A stretch of 29,619 nucleotides of DNA from Ichthyosporea sp. XGB-2017a (GCA_002811675.1 PDIM01000042.1:65461-95079), one strand, 5' to 3'; shown: positions 7,143 to 16,679, counted from the first letter of the stretch. A program made the numbers and translations. Notes: generated by a model from the letters alone, not told the origin.

Positions 7143-7988
7143 TTATGCAAAGAGGAAAAGAAATGTGGCAGGGACAAAGAGGGAGAGGAAGAGGGAAGCT
7201 GTCGAGGACGCAGCACTGTTGGGCTTACCGGTGCTGGGGCTTGTGCTGGTGGGGAGAGCTTTGGAAGTAGTGGAAGTGGGGGTGAGACCCTTAATAGTTG
7301 CAACCTGCGATGTCTTCCAGAAGATGAGTTGTGTTCCATTCACCATCTGAGAAGCACATCCTCCCTTGAGAAAGAGATCCACTCCATGAGTGGGGTTTTT
7401 GCCGTTGAGTGTCACATTGAGGGATATGAGATTGTCAATAGCAGGGTCTGTAAAAGGAGTCGCATTGAAGGAATTAAAACCAATAGCAGTGGAGGTGGAT
7501 AATTTGCCTCCATTGAAATAATAGAGGGTATTTGTAGAGGACTGTGGGGGATTCATTGTTTCACTTCCAACCTTGCCAGAGAAGGAGTCCTTGGAAGAGA
7601 AAACGAATCCTGTGCTGGAGGAGGAGTTCTGATGCACGTAACTGGTCATTTTTATATCAATATTGCCTCTACACTCAGCCTTGGTCTTACAGGAACCCTT
7701 TGCAAGGTCCACATTAATTGTCTCGGTGATATCCTCCTTTGTCACTCCAGTGATGTCTGGCAGAGACACATCGACCCAGTGGTAGTCCGTGATTGTGGTG
7801 TAGTCAATGTTCCATCCCGGTCTTCCTTCACTGTCCACTACACTGTAGGCACTTGCACATCCAACTCCCACACTGCCGGTGCGTTCCTTGACAATTGGTA
7901 CCGCACTGGCAGACTTTCCTGGTGCTGCTGTCGCACACAACGCCGCAGAGACTAGCATAGTGATAAAGATTAATGATTTAGCGTTCAT
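7143..7988 (-). CDS. Secreted GPI-type four-cysteine protein, copy D
   Basis: A 281-residue intact member from ATG 7988. A longer frame upstream (to 8078) is rejected as 5' leader because the signal peptide MNAKSLIFITMLVSAALCAT starts at 7988, as in the paralogs. Cysteines are in SVGVGCASAYSVVDSEG, KGSCKTKAECRGNIDIKM and LKGGCASQM. Blocks SGKVGSETMNPPQS, SFNATPFTDPAIDNLISL and NGTQLIFWKTS match A and C. The Ser/Thr stalk is followed by the GPI-type tail STASLFLSLFVPATFLFLFA. The Asn of VGNET is Ser here, so that sequon is lost. TATAAAAG lies 160 bp upstream, with a 32-bp triple repeat beyond it. AATAAA on the minus strand (7072-7077) follows the stop by about 65 bp. Confidence 0.82.
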   Translation of the reverse strand: MNAKSLIFITMLVSAALCATAAPGKSASAVPIVKERTGSVGVGCASAYSVVDSEGRPGWNIDYTTITDYHWVDVSLPDITGVTKEDITETINVDLAKGSCKTKAECRGNIDIKMTSYVHQNSSSSTGFVFSSKDSFSGKVGSETMNPPQSSTNTLYYFNGGKLSTSTAIGFNSFNATPFTDPAIDNLISLNVTLNGKNPTHGVDLFLKGGCASQMVNGTQLIFWKTSQVATIKGLTPTSTTSKALPTSTSPSTGKPNSAASSTASLFLSLFVPATFLFLFA

Positions 7989-8147
7989 GATTAGTTGTTT
8001 TGGGTTAACGTTAGAGTCGCTTCTTATTTCTTGTTCTTGCTTTTCCAAATAAAAATCGTAAAAGTTGATGTGTTTCAAATCTTATGTAAATAATTGAATA
8101 TAAATTCTAAATGTAAAGCTGAGCCTTCCAGAGTCCATGTTGGGGGC

Positions 8148-8155
8148 CTTTTATA
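8148..8155 (-). promoter_or_regulatory. TATA box of copy D
   Basis: TATAAAAG on the minus strand, 160 bp upstream of the ATG at 7988. Confidence 0.65.
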
Positions 8156-8178
8156 CTTGCACGAACATGCAACATCCA

Positions 8179-8270
8179 GTAACCCCACAGAATTATCTTA
8201 TCCATATGCAGTGACCCCACAGAATTATCTTATCCATATGCAGTGACCCCACAGAACTATCTTATCCATA
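8179..8270. repeat. Three tandem 32-bp repeats upstream of copy D
   Basis: Units at 8179-8210, 8211-8242 and a partial 8243-8270 are almost identical. On the minus strand each unit holds GGATAAGATAATTCTGTGGG, including a GATA-factor-like GATAAG, and lies just upstream of the copy D TATA box. A tandem activator-site array is plausible but unproven. Confidence 0.85.
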
Positions 8271-9059
8271 TATACACATTTTCTGTTCTATACCCCCACG
8301 CTATTTAGAATAAGCAGGATGGAACTACGTCTGCAACGATGTTGCACCTTGCAAGAAGCTGCTTGCAGGGCGACGACGTATGCATTTTTAATTTAAGGAG
8401 GAAAAATGTAATAGAAGGTGCACCGGCCAGTGGCCACCGTATTATTACTTCATTCCTTCATCAACTTCTCTTTGTTCTCGCGGTAGTTAGCCAATCAGGA
8501 CGAGGGTTCCCCGGCCTGTGCAGGACCGTCAACCATAACTCAAAAAGCTTGAAGAATTTATAGGAATTGTTCTCCAGAAAAGAGCGATATTGCCCTAAAA
8601 CATCAATTGTCGAATCGTCTGTTATTTTATACTGTTATAATTAAGTTGAAGTTTACTTTGACACTGGAGTGGGCCAGTAATGAGTCAGGGAATTTTGTTA
8701 ATTAGAACATTACATAGAAGGTATTATGTAATTCTGTAATAACTAGACAGTGTGTAGTAGAGAAGTAGACCAGCACATTTCACATGGAGAGACAGAAATT
8801 ACATAGCTGCAAGGACACAGGTCGTCTTGCTTCCTGTCCTTCTTACAACGACGCTGACTCTGAAGAAGAATACAGAATTGCCGTTGGACGCGCGCTGTTT
8901 TCACACAAATTTTTATTGCTTTTTATTGACCTGTAACTTGTAAGGCCGATTCAGAATACTGGTCTACACAGTGCACTCCTGATGGGGAGGAAAGGTAAAA
9001 AAATTGGCTTTTAGACTAGCGAAATCATACGTATCCACTTCGGAGGCCGTGTAGCCTGG
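8271..9059. other. Intergenic region, no gene seen
   Basis: Upstream side of copy D. Short open frames occur on both strands without signal peptides, motifs or start context. Nothing else recognised. Confidence 0.5.
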
Positions 9060-9505
9060 TATTGTTCTTATTGTCCTTATGCCAGAAGAAGCAAAAGTGA
9101 AGCGGGGGCAAACAGGGAGAGGAAGAGGGAGGATACTGCGGCGGCAGCTCTATTGGAATGGCGATAGATTTGTTATGTGTTACATCTTCCAGATCTAGAG
9201 GATAACCTGTGTTTCATTCTCTATCAGAGAAGAGCAACCTCCTTGCTGAAAGGAACTGATCCCATGTGTGGGGGATTGGTTGTTTGGTGACACTGTGAAT
9301 GACATTTCATTGATATTCGAAGGGTCCAGAAGAGGTGATGAGTTAAAGGTTTAATGAAACCAAGTCCAGATGTATTGGATTCTCCTTCTCAAATGGCTCA
9401 GTTTGTGAATATAGAATGTGTAGGACTCTAATGAATTCATTGTTTCATTCCCAACTGTACCAGAGATAGAATCATTGGTAGCGAGATAATGTCCGGAGAA
9501 GATGG
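9060..9505 (-). pseudogene. Remnant of the four-cysteine GPI family, copy E
   Basis: The C-terminal half of a family member survives in pieces. On the minus strand DSISGTVGNETMNSLES matches the copy C block, followed after a frame break by GGCSSLIENETQVIL, matching GGCSSLVTNGTQVIL, then TAG. The 3' sequence (GTGAAGCGGGGGCAAACAGG near 9097) resembles the 3' ends of A-D. The signal peptide and the first three cysteines are absent; unrelated DNA replaces them beyond about 9505. It is older than copy B because frame breaks and substitutions are many. Confidence 0.8.
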
Positions 9506-11026
9506 ACACCGACCCGAAACTCCCATCTGGCCATGAGCACCGAGATACCAAGGCCACCATTGCCAAATGTGTACTGGGGGACGCCCTAAATAAATATCCA
9601 TTCCTTCAATGCCACTGCCCAATTATAGCAGTTTGAGTTCACCATGTAATGAGGAGAGAGCCAGTCATCTAGTTGTCTAACAATGAGCTTAACAGTAAAT
9701 TGAGTTCTTTTTGTGAAGAGGAGAGAGCGAGTTATTATATTTCCTAAAAATAGGCACGATTCCATGTTATTTTAAAACCACTATGAGATATTCTCTTTTC
9801 CCTTTCGCAAGGTTTGATATGATGTGCTTTATGTATGTACAGGTTGGCTCCAGGGCTGCAAAGAAGAGCTTCAAAGGCCCCAATAAAGCAAATATTCCTT
9901 TGCGTATTCACAAGACATAGAGTACTCTATGTCACAAGAGAAGTGTCACGGGGACAAAAAAGCTCATACAAAGGTGCAGGGTGATGACACATCAGAATGA
10001 CAAAAGGAGTGCCTGCTGTAGAATATAAATTGAACATGGGTAACCGAAGTGGTCAGATCCATCTAGCAAGAGCAAGTGCATAGGTGAGAAGTGAGCAATA
10101 GTTGCCCACATCCTTAAGAGTTGACATTGCTTCTAAGAATAGTGCTTCCTTTTCTTGATGGAGCTTTGTCCATTGAAAAGGTCGAATTTTTAAAATGCGC
10201 AGCAAAAACTCTTAAGCAGTGGGGGCTTTTCGAAACAATTCCAAAGAATAACTGTTTCTAATTTTAAAAGCATCATCAGCTGTACATGTGAGAAGGTGTC
10301 AGGTGAACCAAATATAAATATAAAAGCCATTGCATCATGGGTTTAATTATAAGGTCCTGTGTGAACCAAAGGACCCAGTGTAAAACAGTCTCGTGGAGCA
10401 ATACCCTCCACCTAACACTCCCAAAGCCCCCATCGACATTCCTCTGGAATTATGTAGTTGATGAAGCAGGTGTGCACTTGAGTGTTTTTATCCTTTTGTG
10501 TAGGACAGGAATGCAGTGCTACTGTAGTTTATTTCACAGAACAGTTGCCTTCCTTTTGTGTCACAAAGGCATGTGATGTCCAGCTATTACTAATACCAGA
10601 TTGAGAAGCTTATTCATCATGTTGTTTACCACAAACTTGAAATAAGCAGCAGCATGTGGACTTTGACTGCGGTGTGTGTGCAATTGGGAGCGGGGTGAAG
10701 GAGTAGTGCATGTCCACTTCCACCCAGTTCACTATCAAGAAGGGTCTTTGAGGACTAGAAGGAGACTGGGAGACACTGTGTGTGTTGTAGTGAAAGGAAT
10801 TGTGGTGTATCTCATAGTGGAGCAGGCGAGTTTATAAGATGCACACAAATTAAGATTATCATTTGAAGATTTGCATTTTGTTTGACAAAGAGATTTAAAT
10901 GAAATAGATTAGTAGTCTGTTTGGTTGATTTATTCTTTGTACTCATATTTTGTTGTGTTGCTTATTTGCTTTAAAGCCAAAAGAACTCTTTGTTTTTAAA
11001 AAATCTGCTGAAGTTGACTAGAGAGA
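9506..11026. other. Long intergenic region upstream of the chitinase
   Basis: About 1.5 kb without a credible gene. It holds an isolated TATAAAAG (10319-10326, plus strand) preceded by CAGCTGTACATGTG (10277-10290), nearly the element found at copies A and B; the 79-codon frame after it (10337) has no recognisable features. TATAAGAT at 10833-10840 is a candidate chitinase promoter, about 190 bp before its ATG. Confidence 0.5.
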
Positions 11027-13060
11027 ATGATAAGTCTTTACCGTTGCTCGATTGGGAGAATGCTCCTTGTTGCCCTCCCCTTGCTTATTGCCACTCTGTC
11101 CCCCGTATCTGGTTTCATTCCCGGTCAGGATCTTGTCCCCGCCGCCCCAGGCCAGGGTGGATATGCTCTGTGCCCTACTGAAGGCATCCTATGCTACCCA
11201 AGTGACTGCTGTGTGGACTACGCCAACTGCGCCGGTGAAGGGGTCACCGTACGCATTCAGACGGTCCCCCAAGGTACACAATGCCACCAGGGGCATGTGG
11301 TACATGCTGATGGACCCGAGTGCAGTGGAGTGGTTTGTCCTTCACTGTCTACCACCAGTGCACAAACTAGCACCCCCTCTCCAACCACTACCACCACTAC
11401 TACTACTAGTACTACTACTACCACTACTACTACTACTACTACGACGACGGCTGCTGCTGTTACCACGACCACAGAGCCCACAAGAACAATCACGGTGGCA
11501 ACAAGCGCATCTACGAGCTCATCCTTGCCCGGGTCTTCTTTGGATGCGTTCTGTGCTTCAAAAGGTTCAGATGGAGACTTCTGTTATCCTACCGATTGCT
11601 GTAATGAGTATGTAACTTGTTATTACAATTCAGGAGGGGAGCTCATATCGCGCACCAGCTCACCTCGTCCTGCCGCCCCTGGAACGGTTTGTAAGGGAGA
11701 GCGAATGGCCTGGCCAAGAGAATGTGCAGGAATAACATGCGGAGGAGTCAGTTCTACCACACCTACCACAACTGTGGCGACAACAGCAGCAACAGCCAGC
11801 ACAACAACAACTACTACCACGACTACCACTACGACTTCAAGTCCAACCACTACAAGCACCACTGAGGCTCCAGCTACTACTACTACCACTGCAGCCGCAA
11901 CAACTACGATAACAACTAGTAGTGCATCACCAACAACCACAACGACCACCAATGCACCCACGCCAACAAACAGTGATGGAGGACTCATACTTGTGGCTTA
12001 TTACACCAATTGGTCTCAGTACCATTCTCGATTTTTCCCTGAAAACACCAATCCCAATCTCATAACTCATATCAATTATGCTTTCCTCAAGATGCAGAAT
12101 GACTATACCGTAGTGAATTTTGAATGGAATGACTACCAAATGTTCCCTCGCATCCAAGCCCTGAAACAACAGAACCCCAGTTTGAAGACTTTGATCTCTT
12201 TGGGCGGATGGAATGCTGGTAGTACTATTTACTCTGATATGGCATCCACTGCAGCCAATCGCGCGGTATTTATAAACTCCTGCATTGAGGTTGCCACCGC
12301 AGGAGGCTTTGATGGAATAGATTTGGATTGGGAATACCCTGCTTTGCGAGGGGGACGCGCTGAAGATAAACAGAACTTCATTTTGCTTCTTCGCGAGTTT
12401 AACGCTGCCTTTGCATCGCGTGGAATTGATATGCTTCTGACAGCAGCGGTTGGAGCTGGTCCTGGTACCGTAGCTGCTGCCTATGATGTTGCAAACATGT
12501 GTGCTGAACTAGACTTCGTAAACCTGATGACGTACGACCTGAACGGGTCCTGGAACAACCCGCAAACAGAAGGTGTGGGCTTCAACTCGCCCATGAATGA
12601 TTTCCTCAACCGGGGCTTTGCGGTGAACGATGTTGTGGACAATTACATCGCGCAGGGATGTGAACCATCCAAGGTTGTCGTGGGGATGGCGTCGTATGGC
12701 CGCTCCTTCACACTATCAAACCCTGGCAACTACCAGCCTGGGGCGAGCTTCTCTGGAGCAGGGCGAGCAGGACCCACCACCCGGGAGGCGGGCTTCCTTA
12801 GCTACACAGAGATTATGGCCAAGGCCAGCATATCCGGATCACAGGAATACTGGGACGATGTTGCACAATGCCCTTACCTTGTGTATGAGGGAAACCAGTG
12901 GGTGGGGTATGATAATGAGCGGTCACTTGACCAAAAGGTGGCCCTGGTTCAATCCAGGGGCCTGGGCGGAGGTATGTTCTGGGCGATGGACCTTGATGAC
13001 TTCCAGAATGGCTTCCCCTTGATTGGTCATGTGTCCAGACGGTTTGGGATATCGAATTGA
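11027..13060 (+). CDS. Secreted GH18 chitinase with two Cys-rich binding modules
   Basis: GH18 chitinases hydrolyse beta-1,4-GlcNAc bonds by substrate-assisted catalysis. This 677-residue protein starts with a signal peptide (residues 1 to about 27, MLLVALPLLIATLSPVSG core). Two related modules follow (about 45-110 and 172-240) with the pattern C-x(6,9)-C-x4-CC-x5-C-x(17,23)-C-x(10,12)-C-x4-C and a shared CYPxDCC core. They resemble CBM14 (peritrophin-A) chitin-binding domains but carry extra cysteines. Each is followed by a Thr-rich, presumably O-glycosylated linker encoded by ACT/ACC triplets. The GH18 barrel spans 319-677, with LILVAYYTNW at strand 1, LISLGGWN at strand 3 and DGIDLDWEYP at strand 4; Glu436 is the predicted proton donor and Asp434 its partner. 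There is no GPI or membrane tail. It is presumably secreted, for chitin digestion or wall remodelling. Confidence 0.95.
   Translation: MISLYRCSIGRMLLVALPLLIATLSPVSGFIPGQDLVPAAPGQGGYALCPTEGILCYPSDCCVDYANCAGEGVTVRIQTVPQGTQCHQGHVVHADGPECSGVVCPSLSTTSAQTSTPSPTTTTTTTTSTTTTTTTTTTTTTAAAVTTTTEPTRTITVATSASTSSSLPGSSLDAFCASKGSDGDFCYPTDCCNEYVTCYYNSGGELISRTSSPRPAAPGTVCKGERMAWPRECAGITCGGVSSTTPTTTVATTAATASTTTTTTTTTTTTSSPTTTSTTEAPATTTTTAAATTTITTSSASPTTTTTTNAPTPTNSDGGLILVAYYTNWSQYHSRFFPENTNPNLITHINYAFLKMQNDYTVVNFEWNDYQMFPRIQALKQQNPSLKTLISLGGWNAGSTIYSDMASTAANRAVFINSCIEVATAGGFDGIDLDWEYPALRGGRAEDKQNFILLLREFNAAFASRGIDMLLTAAVGAGPGTVAAAYDVANMCAELDFVNLMTYDLNGSWNNPQTEGVGFNSPMNDFLNRGFAVNDVVDNYIAQGCEPSKVVVGMASYGRSFTLSNPGNYQPGASFSGAGRAGPTTREAGFLSYTEIMAKASISGSQEYWDDVAQCPYLVYEGNQWVGYDNERSLDQKVALVQSRGLGGGMFWAMDLDDFQNGFPLIGHVSRRFGISN
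11374..11465 (+). repeat. ACT/ACC triplet tract, Thr-rich linker 1
   Basis: Near-pure ACN triplets (ACTACTACTACTAGT and variants) that encode Thr/Ser between the two Cys-rich modules. A second, less regular Thr-rich tract (about 11755-11970) separates module 2 from the GH18 domain. Confidence 0.85.
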
Positions 13061-13406
13061 GATTTCGAGATAACTGACTGGGGAATGAAAAGAAACTGCA
13101 ATAACAAAATTAAGTACAACATAAAAAAAAGGAAAAAAAAAAAGATGGCAAAAAATGAAACACAAAACTCGCTTAGCACAAAAAAAAGAAGAAATAAAAA
13201 TAATTTCAAAATATGAATTTGGTTGTATTTTAGTTGTTGGTTTATTTCTGTTTTGTAGCGTTGTTTTCGGGAGTCCTTGACTTGTCTTTTTGTGAGATTT
13301 AGTGGCATGGTACGTTTGGATCCATTGCTTGAAGAGAAAGGGAGAGACAGAAACGGAGATATCCCCCTTCCCCCAAATAGCTCGCGCAAACGCACACAGA
13401 GACGGC

Positions 13407-15140
13407 ATGGTGGCACCCTTCAATGTCCTGTGCACGGACTTCTACCAGGTGTCCATGGTGACAGCGTATATCCACTGCCACAAGGCTCACTACCAGGCGG
13501 GATTCGAGCTATTCTATCGCAGTGTGAGTCCTCACGTGGTGCCCCATGACAATGAGAGCGACAAAGCTGAAGAGAAGGAGGGCCAGAGGGGCAGGCGGTA
13601 TTACGTGCTTGACGGGGTGGAAGAGGCGCGGCGGTTTGTGGAGGAGTGCAGGGAGCAGCTACTTGCGCGTCCTGTGGAGTTTGTGGATGCGTTTGTGGAG
13701 CTAATCCAAGGAAAGTTGCGGGCTATGCACGGAGAAGAGGAAGGATGGGTGGCGGAAAAGATTGTGGGGGAAGTGAGGGAGTTCTTTAGGGGGCAGCTGC
13801 AGATTGATGCTGTTGAGGATAAGAGGGGGCTTGAGTTTTCTTATAGTTTTCTCCCTTCAGGGTGCTCTCTTCCCCCGCATGTACCTGCATTCCAGTACCA
13901 GGGACCTCTGTGGCTGGGACAACTACTGGAAACCCCACTGACGTGTATTCTGAATGGGCGCACTGGGTTGCGGACTGTGCGGGAACGTCTGCAAGGGGGT
14001 CTGCGTGTGAATGATGCTGTTTTGGAGCCAGTGGGAAAGGGGGGGGAAGGACGAAGGGTACTTGATATGCTGGAAGTACTTGTGGAGGGTACTGCAGAGG
14101 GGGCGCTAGAGGAATGGGCGTATGGGGAGTTTGTTAAAGAGATAGAGAAGCGGTGTGGGGATGTTATGATGGCGGCGGGGATGAAGAAGGGGGAGGAGGT
14201 GGAAGGGGAAATAAGGGGACAGAAACGCGTGAAGGTGATGGAAGCCGGATTTAGGAGGGCACCTAGTTTGCGCGCAGCCCGTGTGTGCTCGTGTGTGGCG
14301 GTGAATGCGGGATGGGACGGAACGAGTAATGTTGGGGTGTTGATGGATAACATCAGCACTACCATGGCCCGAGCCAGCAATATTGGCACTTCGAGCGTGG
14401 TGCCCGTAGAGCGTGTTGGGGGGACCATGTCGCATGCATGGGTGATGTCCTTTACGAGTGAAGCTGAGGCATTCGAACTGTGGGACCGCGTGTTCCCGGG
14501 AAGTACAATTCTGGTTGATACCTACAATGTTCAGGAGGCGCTAGAGCTGCTGGTGGAGATGCGGAAAGCAGGGATGATACGAACCCCGGCTAATTTGAGA
14601 ATTGATAGTGATCCTTTGAAGGAATATGCGGTGAGTGTGCGCAAGTTTCTAGACACTACCGATGAGGGGAAGTGGGAGAATGTTGAACTATATTTGAGTG
14701 GAGACGTTGGCCCGGAATTGTTAGAGGAAATTCAGAAAGAGAATGTTCCCTGTGATATGACCATGGTAGGGTCAAAGCTCGTTAATGGTGGCGTTGGGAA
14801 ATACGTGAACACGGGATTTGTGTACAAACTGGTGGAAATTTCAGATGGCCAGTCAAAGGTTCACTTTCCTGTGAAAAAGGCTACTGGAAAGCGGAACCAA
14901 CCCGGATTGAAGCAAATGACATTTGATGAAACACATAATACGTTAGTGGTGGACTGCCAGCCCCGACGAGAAGAGAGAACGGATCGGCCGCAGTATGGGT
15001 ATCTCTGTGAGGGTGCAATCGCCTCTGTTACGTGTGGTAGGAGTGATGGTGTGAGCAGGCAAGAAGGGGCGCATCCTTCCCCTCTAATAATGAACGATCA
15101 CACAAACGTTCGGTTCGTCAACAAACATTATGACTTGTAA
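13407..15140 (+). CDS. NAPRT: Nicotinate phosphoribosyltransferase with a large insertion
   Basis: NAPRT makes nicotinate mononucleotide from nicotinate and PRPP, the first step of the Preiss-Handler NAD route, in the cytosol. From ATG 13407 the product is 577 residues; an upstream in-frame ATG (13302) would add 35, but the family normally starts just before the conserved LCTDFYQ (residues 8-14), so I prefer 13407. Recognisable blocks are GFELFYRS, GPLWLGQLLETP, AGFRRAPS, GWDGTSNVG, GTMSHAWVMSF (His343, the predicted phosphorylated His), VDTYNVQEAL, RIDSDPL, SGDVGPELL and VGSKLVNGG. Between RTVRERL and the AGFRRA block (about residues 195-275) sit about 80 residues absent from the families I know, largely charged and helical. 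Stop is TAA; AATAAA follows at 15382. Confidence 0.92.
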   Translation: MVAPFNVLCTDFYQVSMVTAYIHCHKAHYQAGFELFYRSVSPHVVPHDNESDKAEEKEGQRGRRYYVLDGVEEARRFVEECREQLLARPVEFVDAFVELIQGKLRAMHGEEEGWVAEKIVGEVREFFRGQLQIDAVEDKRGLEFSYSFLPSGCSLPPHVPAFQYQGPLWLGQLLETPLTCILNGRTGLRTVRERLQGGLRVNDAVLEPVGKGGEGRRVLDMLEVLVEGTAEGALEEWAYGEFVKEIEKRCGDVMMAAGMKKGEEVEGEIRGQKRVKVMEAGFRRAPSLRAARVCSCVAVNAGWDGTSNVGVLMDNISTTMARASNIGTSSVVPVERVGGTMSHAWVMSFTSEAEAFELWDRVFPGSTILVDTYNVQEALELLVEMRKAGMIRTPANLRIDSDPLKEYAVSVRKFLDTTDEGKWENVELYLSGDVGPELLEEIQKENVPCDMTMVGSKLVNGGVGKYVNTGFVYKLVEISDGQSKVHFPVKKATGKRNQPGLKQMTFDETHNTLVVDCQPRREERTDRPQYGYLCEGAIASVTCGRSDGVSRQEGAHPSPLIMNDHTNVRFVNKHYDL

Positions 15141-16001
15141 TTGGATCCAGCTGCGTCTAGAGCTTATATGAAAGGTATAAATAGTACTGCCCACCAATCG
15201 CCGCTAGGCTGTACATGGTGGAGCGAAAGTCTGTATTTCCGCGGTCCTCTCTTTTGCACTGTAGCCTTGGGAACACCATTTTAGTTTACCCCCCTCCTTT
15301 GTTTTTTGTTTTCTTTTTTGTTAAACTAGCAGATTGAAAAGGAGTACATGAATTCATTGTACGTGAACCACTTCGCCACAAAATAAACTGACTTCGTTCT
15401 TCAAATAGAAATTCTTTCTCCACTAGCTACTATGTAATTCGAAAGTACAACTGTAATTATAACGACTTGCATGTGCACAGGTTTCAGTGGTAAATTGCGA
15501 TGCAATGAGCAATTTCAATTCGTCCACTTCTCAACAAGTTATCGATAAAAATATAATAATCATTGCAAGATTTACAATCTGCACAGCTTGTAAATTCGAT
15601 TCTTCTTAGAACCGTCCAGTAAACGTTCGAATTGTGCTGTTTTTTCAAACAAACACCCTTTTTTTGAAGGTCACCTCTGGGCAGACTCTTTGCCATTGGC
15701 TAAGAGCATTTATACGTAAATATATACCCCCGCCCCTTGATATTCGTGGTTATGTAGTCCTCACATAGTCTTCGAGTTGACTCGATGAGTTTAACCTCTT
15801 TTAATTAATTTAGTGTTCATCAGCCTTCAGCCAATGATCCATCGTTACAATTCAAGGAGGACTGTCAAGCCACAGTTGAGTATAAAAGGGGCTGCACCCC
15901 GCAATTTATTTCATTGTAAAATAGATATTTTAAATCTTGTTTTTATTGTGGATTTAAAAGGGGACAGATTTGTTTGTTAAAAAAGAAATCCATTGATCAT
16001 C
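15141..16001. other. Intergenic region with NAPRT polyA signal and YbjQ-gene promoter
   Basis: Holds AATAAA at 15382-15387, a TATAAATA at 15176 of unclear use, and the TATA box at 15881. A 70-codon minus-strand frame (15696-15484) is not supported by motif or spacing. Confidence 0.55.
15881..15888 (+). promoter_or_regulatory. TATA box of the double-YbjQ gene
   Basis: TATAAAAG followed by GGGCTGC, 121 bp before ATG 16002; same octamer as at copy D and 3641. Confidence 0.65.
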
Positions 16002-16679
16002 ATGGTGTATATGACAGCCAGTTCAGAGATTGTGGGGAGGGAGATCCTGTGTGATCTGGGTCTGGGTATTGGATATGGCAAGCACCACTTTAGTGGAAGG
16101 CCTGGGCGGGACGACCACTTCCAGGCGCGCCAGTTTGCATTGGAGGAACTGAAGGAAACAGCCGTGCGACATGGAGCTGATGCCGTGGTAGGACTGCAGT
16201 TTGTAAGCGTTGATGCGAAGAATAAGTCTTACAAGATGGTTCTTATTGCAATAGGATCTATGGTTGTGATTAATCATGATAACCGAAACTACAACCCGGA
16301 TAAGGTAACGAGCATGACAACTCGCTCAGCGTTGCCCAGATGTGTTGTGACACAGGATATGGGCCTCGCCACAGGGTACGGAAAGTCGCACCAGTCTTAC
16401 CGCTACGGTGTGCTTGAGGCGTTTGAAGAGGCGTGGAAGGCACTTCTTGAGGATGCGCGAAAAAAGGGCGCCAATGCGGTTATTGGAGTGAGGTGCACGG
16501 ATCTGGATGGAGGAAGTAACCACTACAAGAGAGCTTTGATTATGACTGGCGAAGCGGTGTTTGTACAAAAAATGATCCCAGTGAGCAATCCTAATCCTAT
16601 GCAACAGGTGCCTATGAGCCCCCCACATGCCACCGCTGGTCCATCTGCACCCAGTCTTCCTCCCGCTTACAGCAAGTAA
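16002..16679 (+). CDS. Double YbjQ-like (UPF0145) domain protein with PPxY tail
   Basis: The 225-residue product has two tandem domains (about 8-90 and 105-185) of the YbjQ/UPF0145 type, a small pentamer-forming fold common in bacteria with no firmly established biochemical role. Both repeats show the family pattern: a start such as GREILCDLGLGIGYGKHH or RCVVTQDMGLATGYGKSH, a helix with ALEELKETAVRHGADAVVGL or ALLEDARKKGANAVIGVR, then a hydrophobic strand (VLIAIGSMVVI, ALIMTGEAVFV). The C-terminus (about 195-225) is Pro-rich and ends LPPAYSK, a PPxY motif that typically binds WW domains. ATG 16002 is preferred; another Met follows at 16011. No signal peptide. The tandem repeat suggests internal duplication; the repeats are well diverged. 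Confidence 0.8.
   Translation: MVYMTASSEIVGREILCDLGLGIGYGKHHFSGRPGRDDHFQARQFALEELKETAVRHGADAVVGLQFVSVDAKNKSYKMVLIAIGSMVVINHDNRNYNPDKVTSMTTRSALPRCVVTQDMGLATGYGKSHQSYRYGVLEAFEEAWKALLEDARKKGANAVIGVRCTDLDGGSNHYKRALIMTGEAVFVQKMIPVSNPNPMQQVPMSPPHATAGPSAPSLPPAYSK

Noticed and set aside
7989-8078. N-terminal 30-residue extension of copy D
   Set aside because: The signal peptide begins at the Met at 7988, matching all paralogs.
10337-10576. 79-codon frame after an isolated TATA box
   Set aside because: No motif, signal or coding bias; the promoter match alone is not enough.
13302-13406. 35-residue N-terminal extension of NAPRT
   Set aside because: The family starts close to LCTDFYQ; the extension is low-quality sequence and likely leader.
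15484-15696. 70-codon minus-strand frame
   Set aside because: Its only TATA-like sequence is within about 30 bp of the ATG, and no homolog or motif is recognisable.
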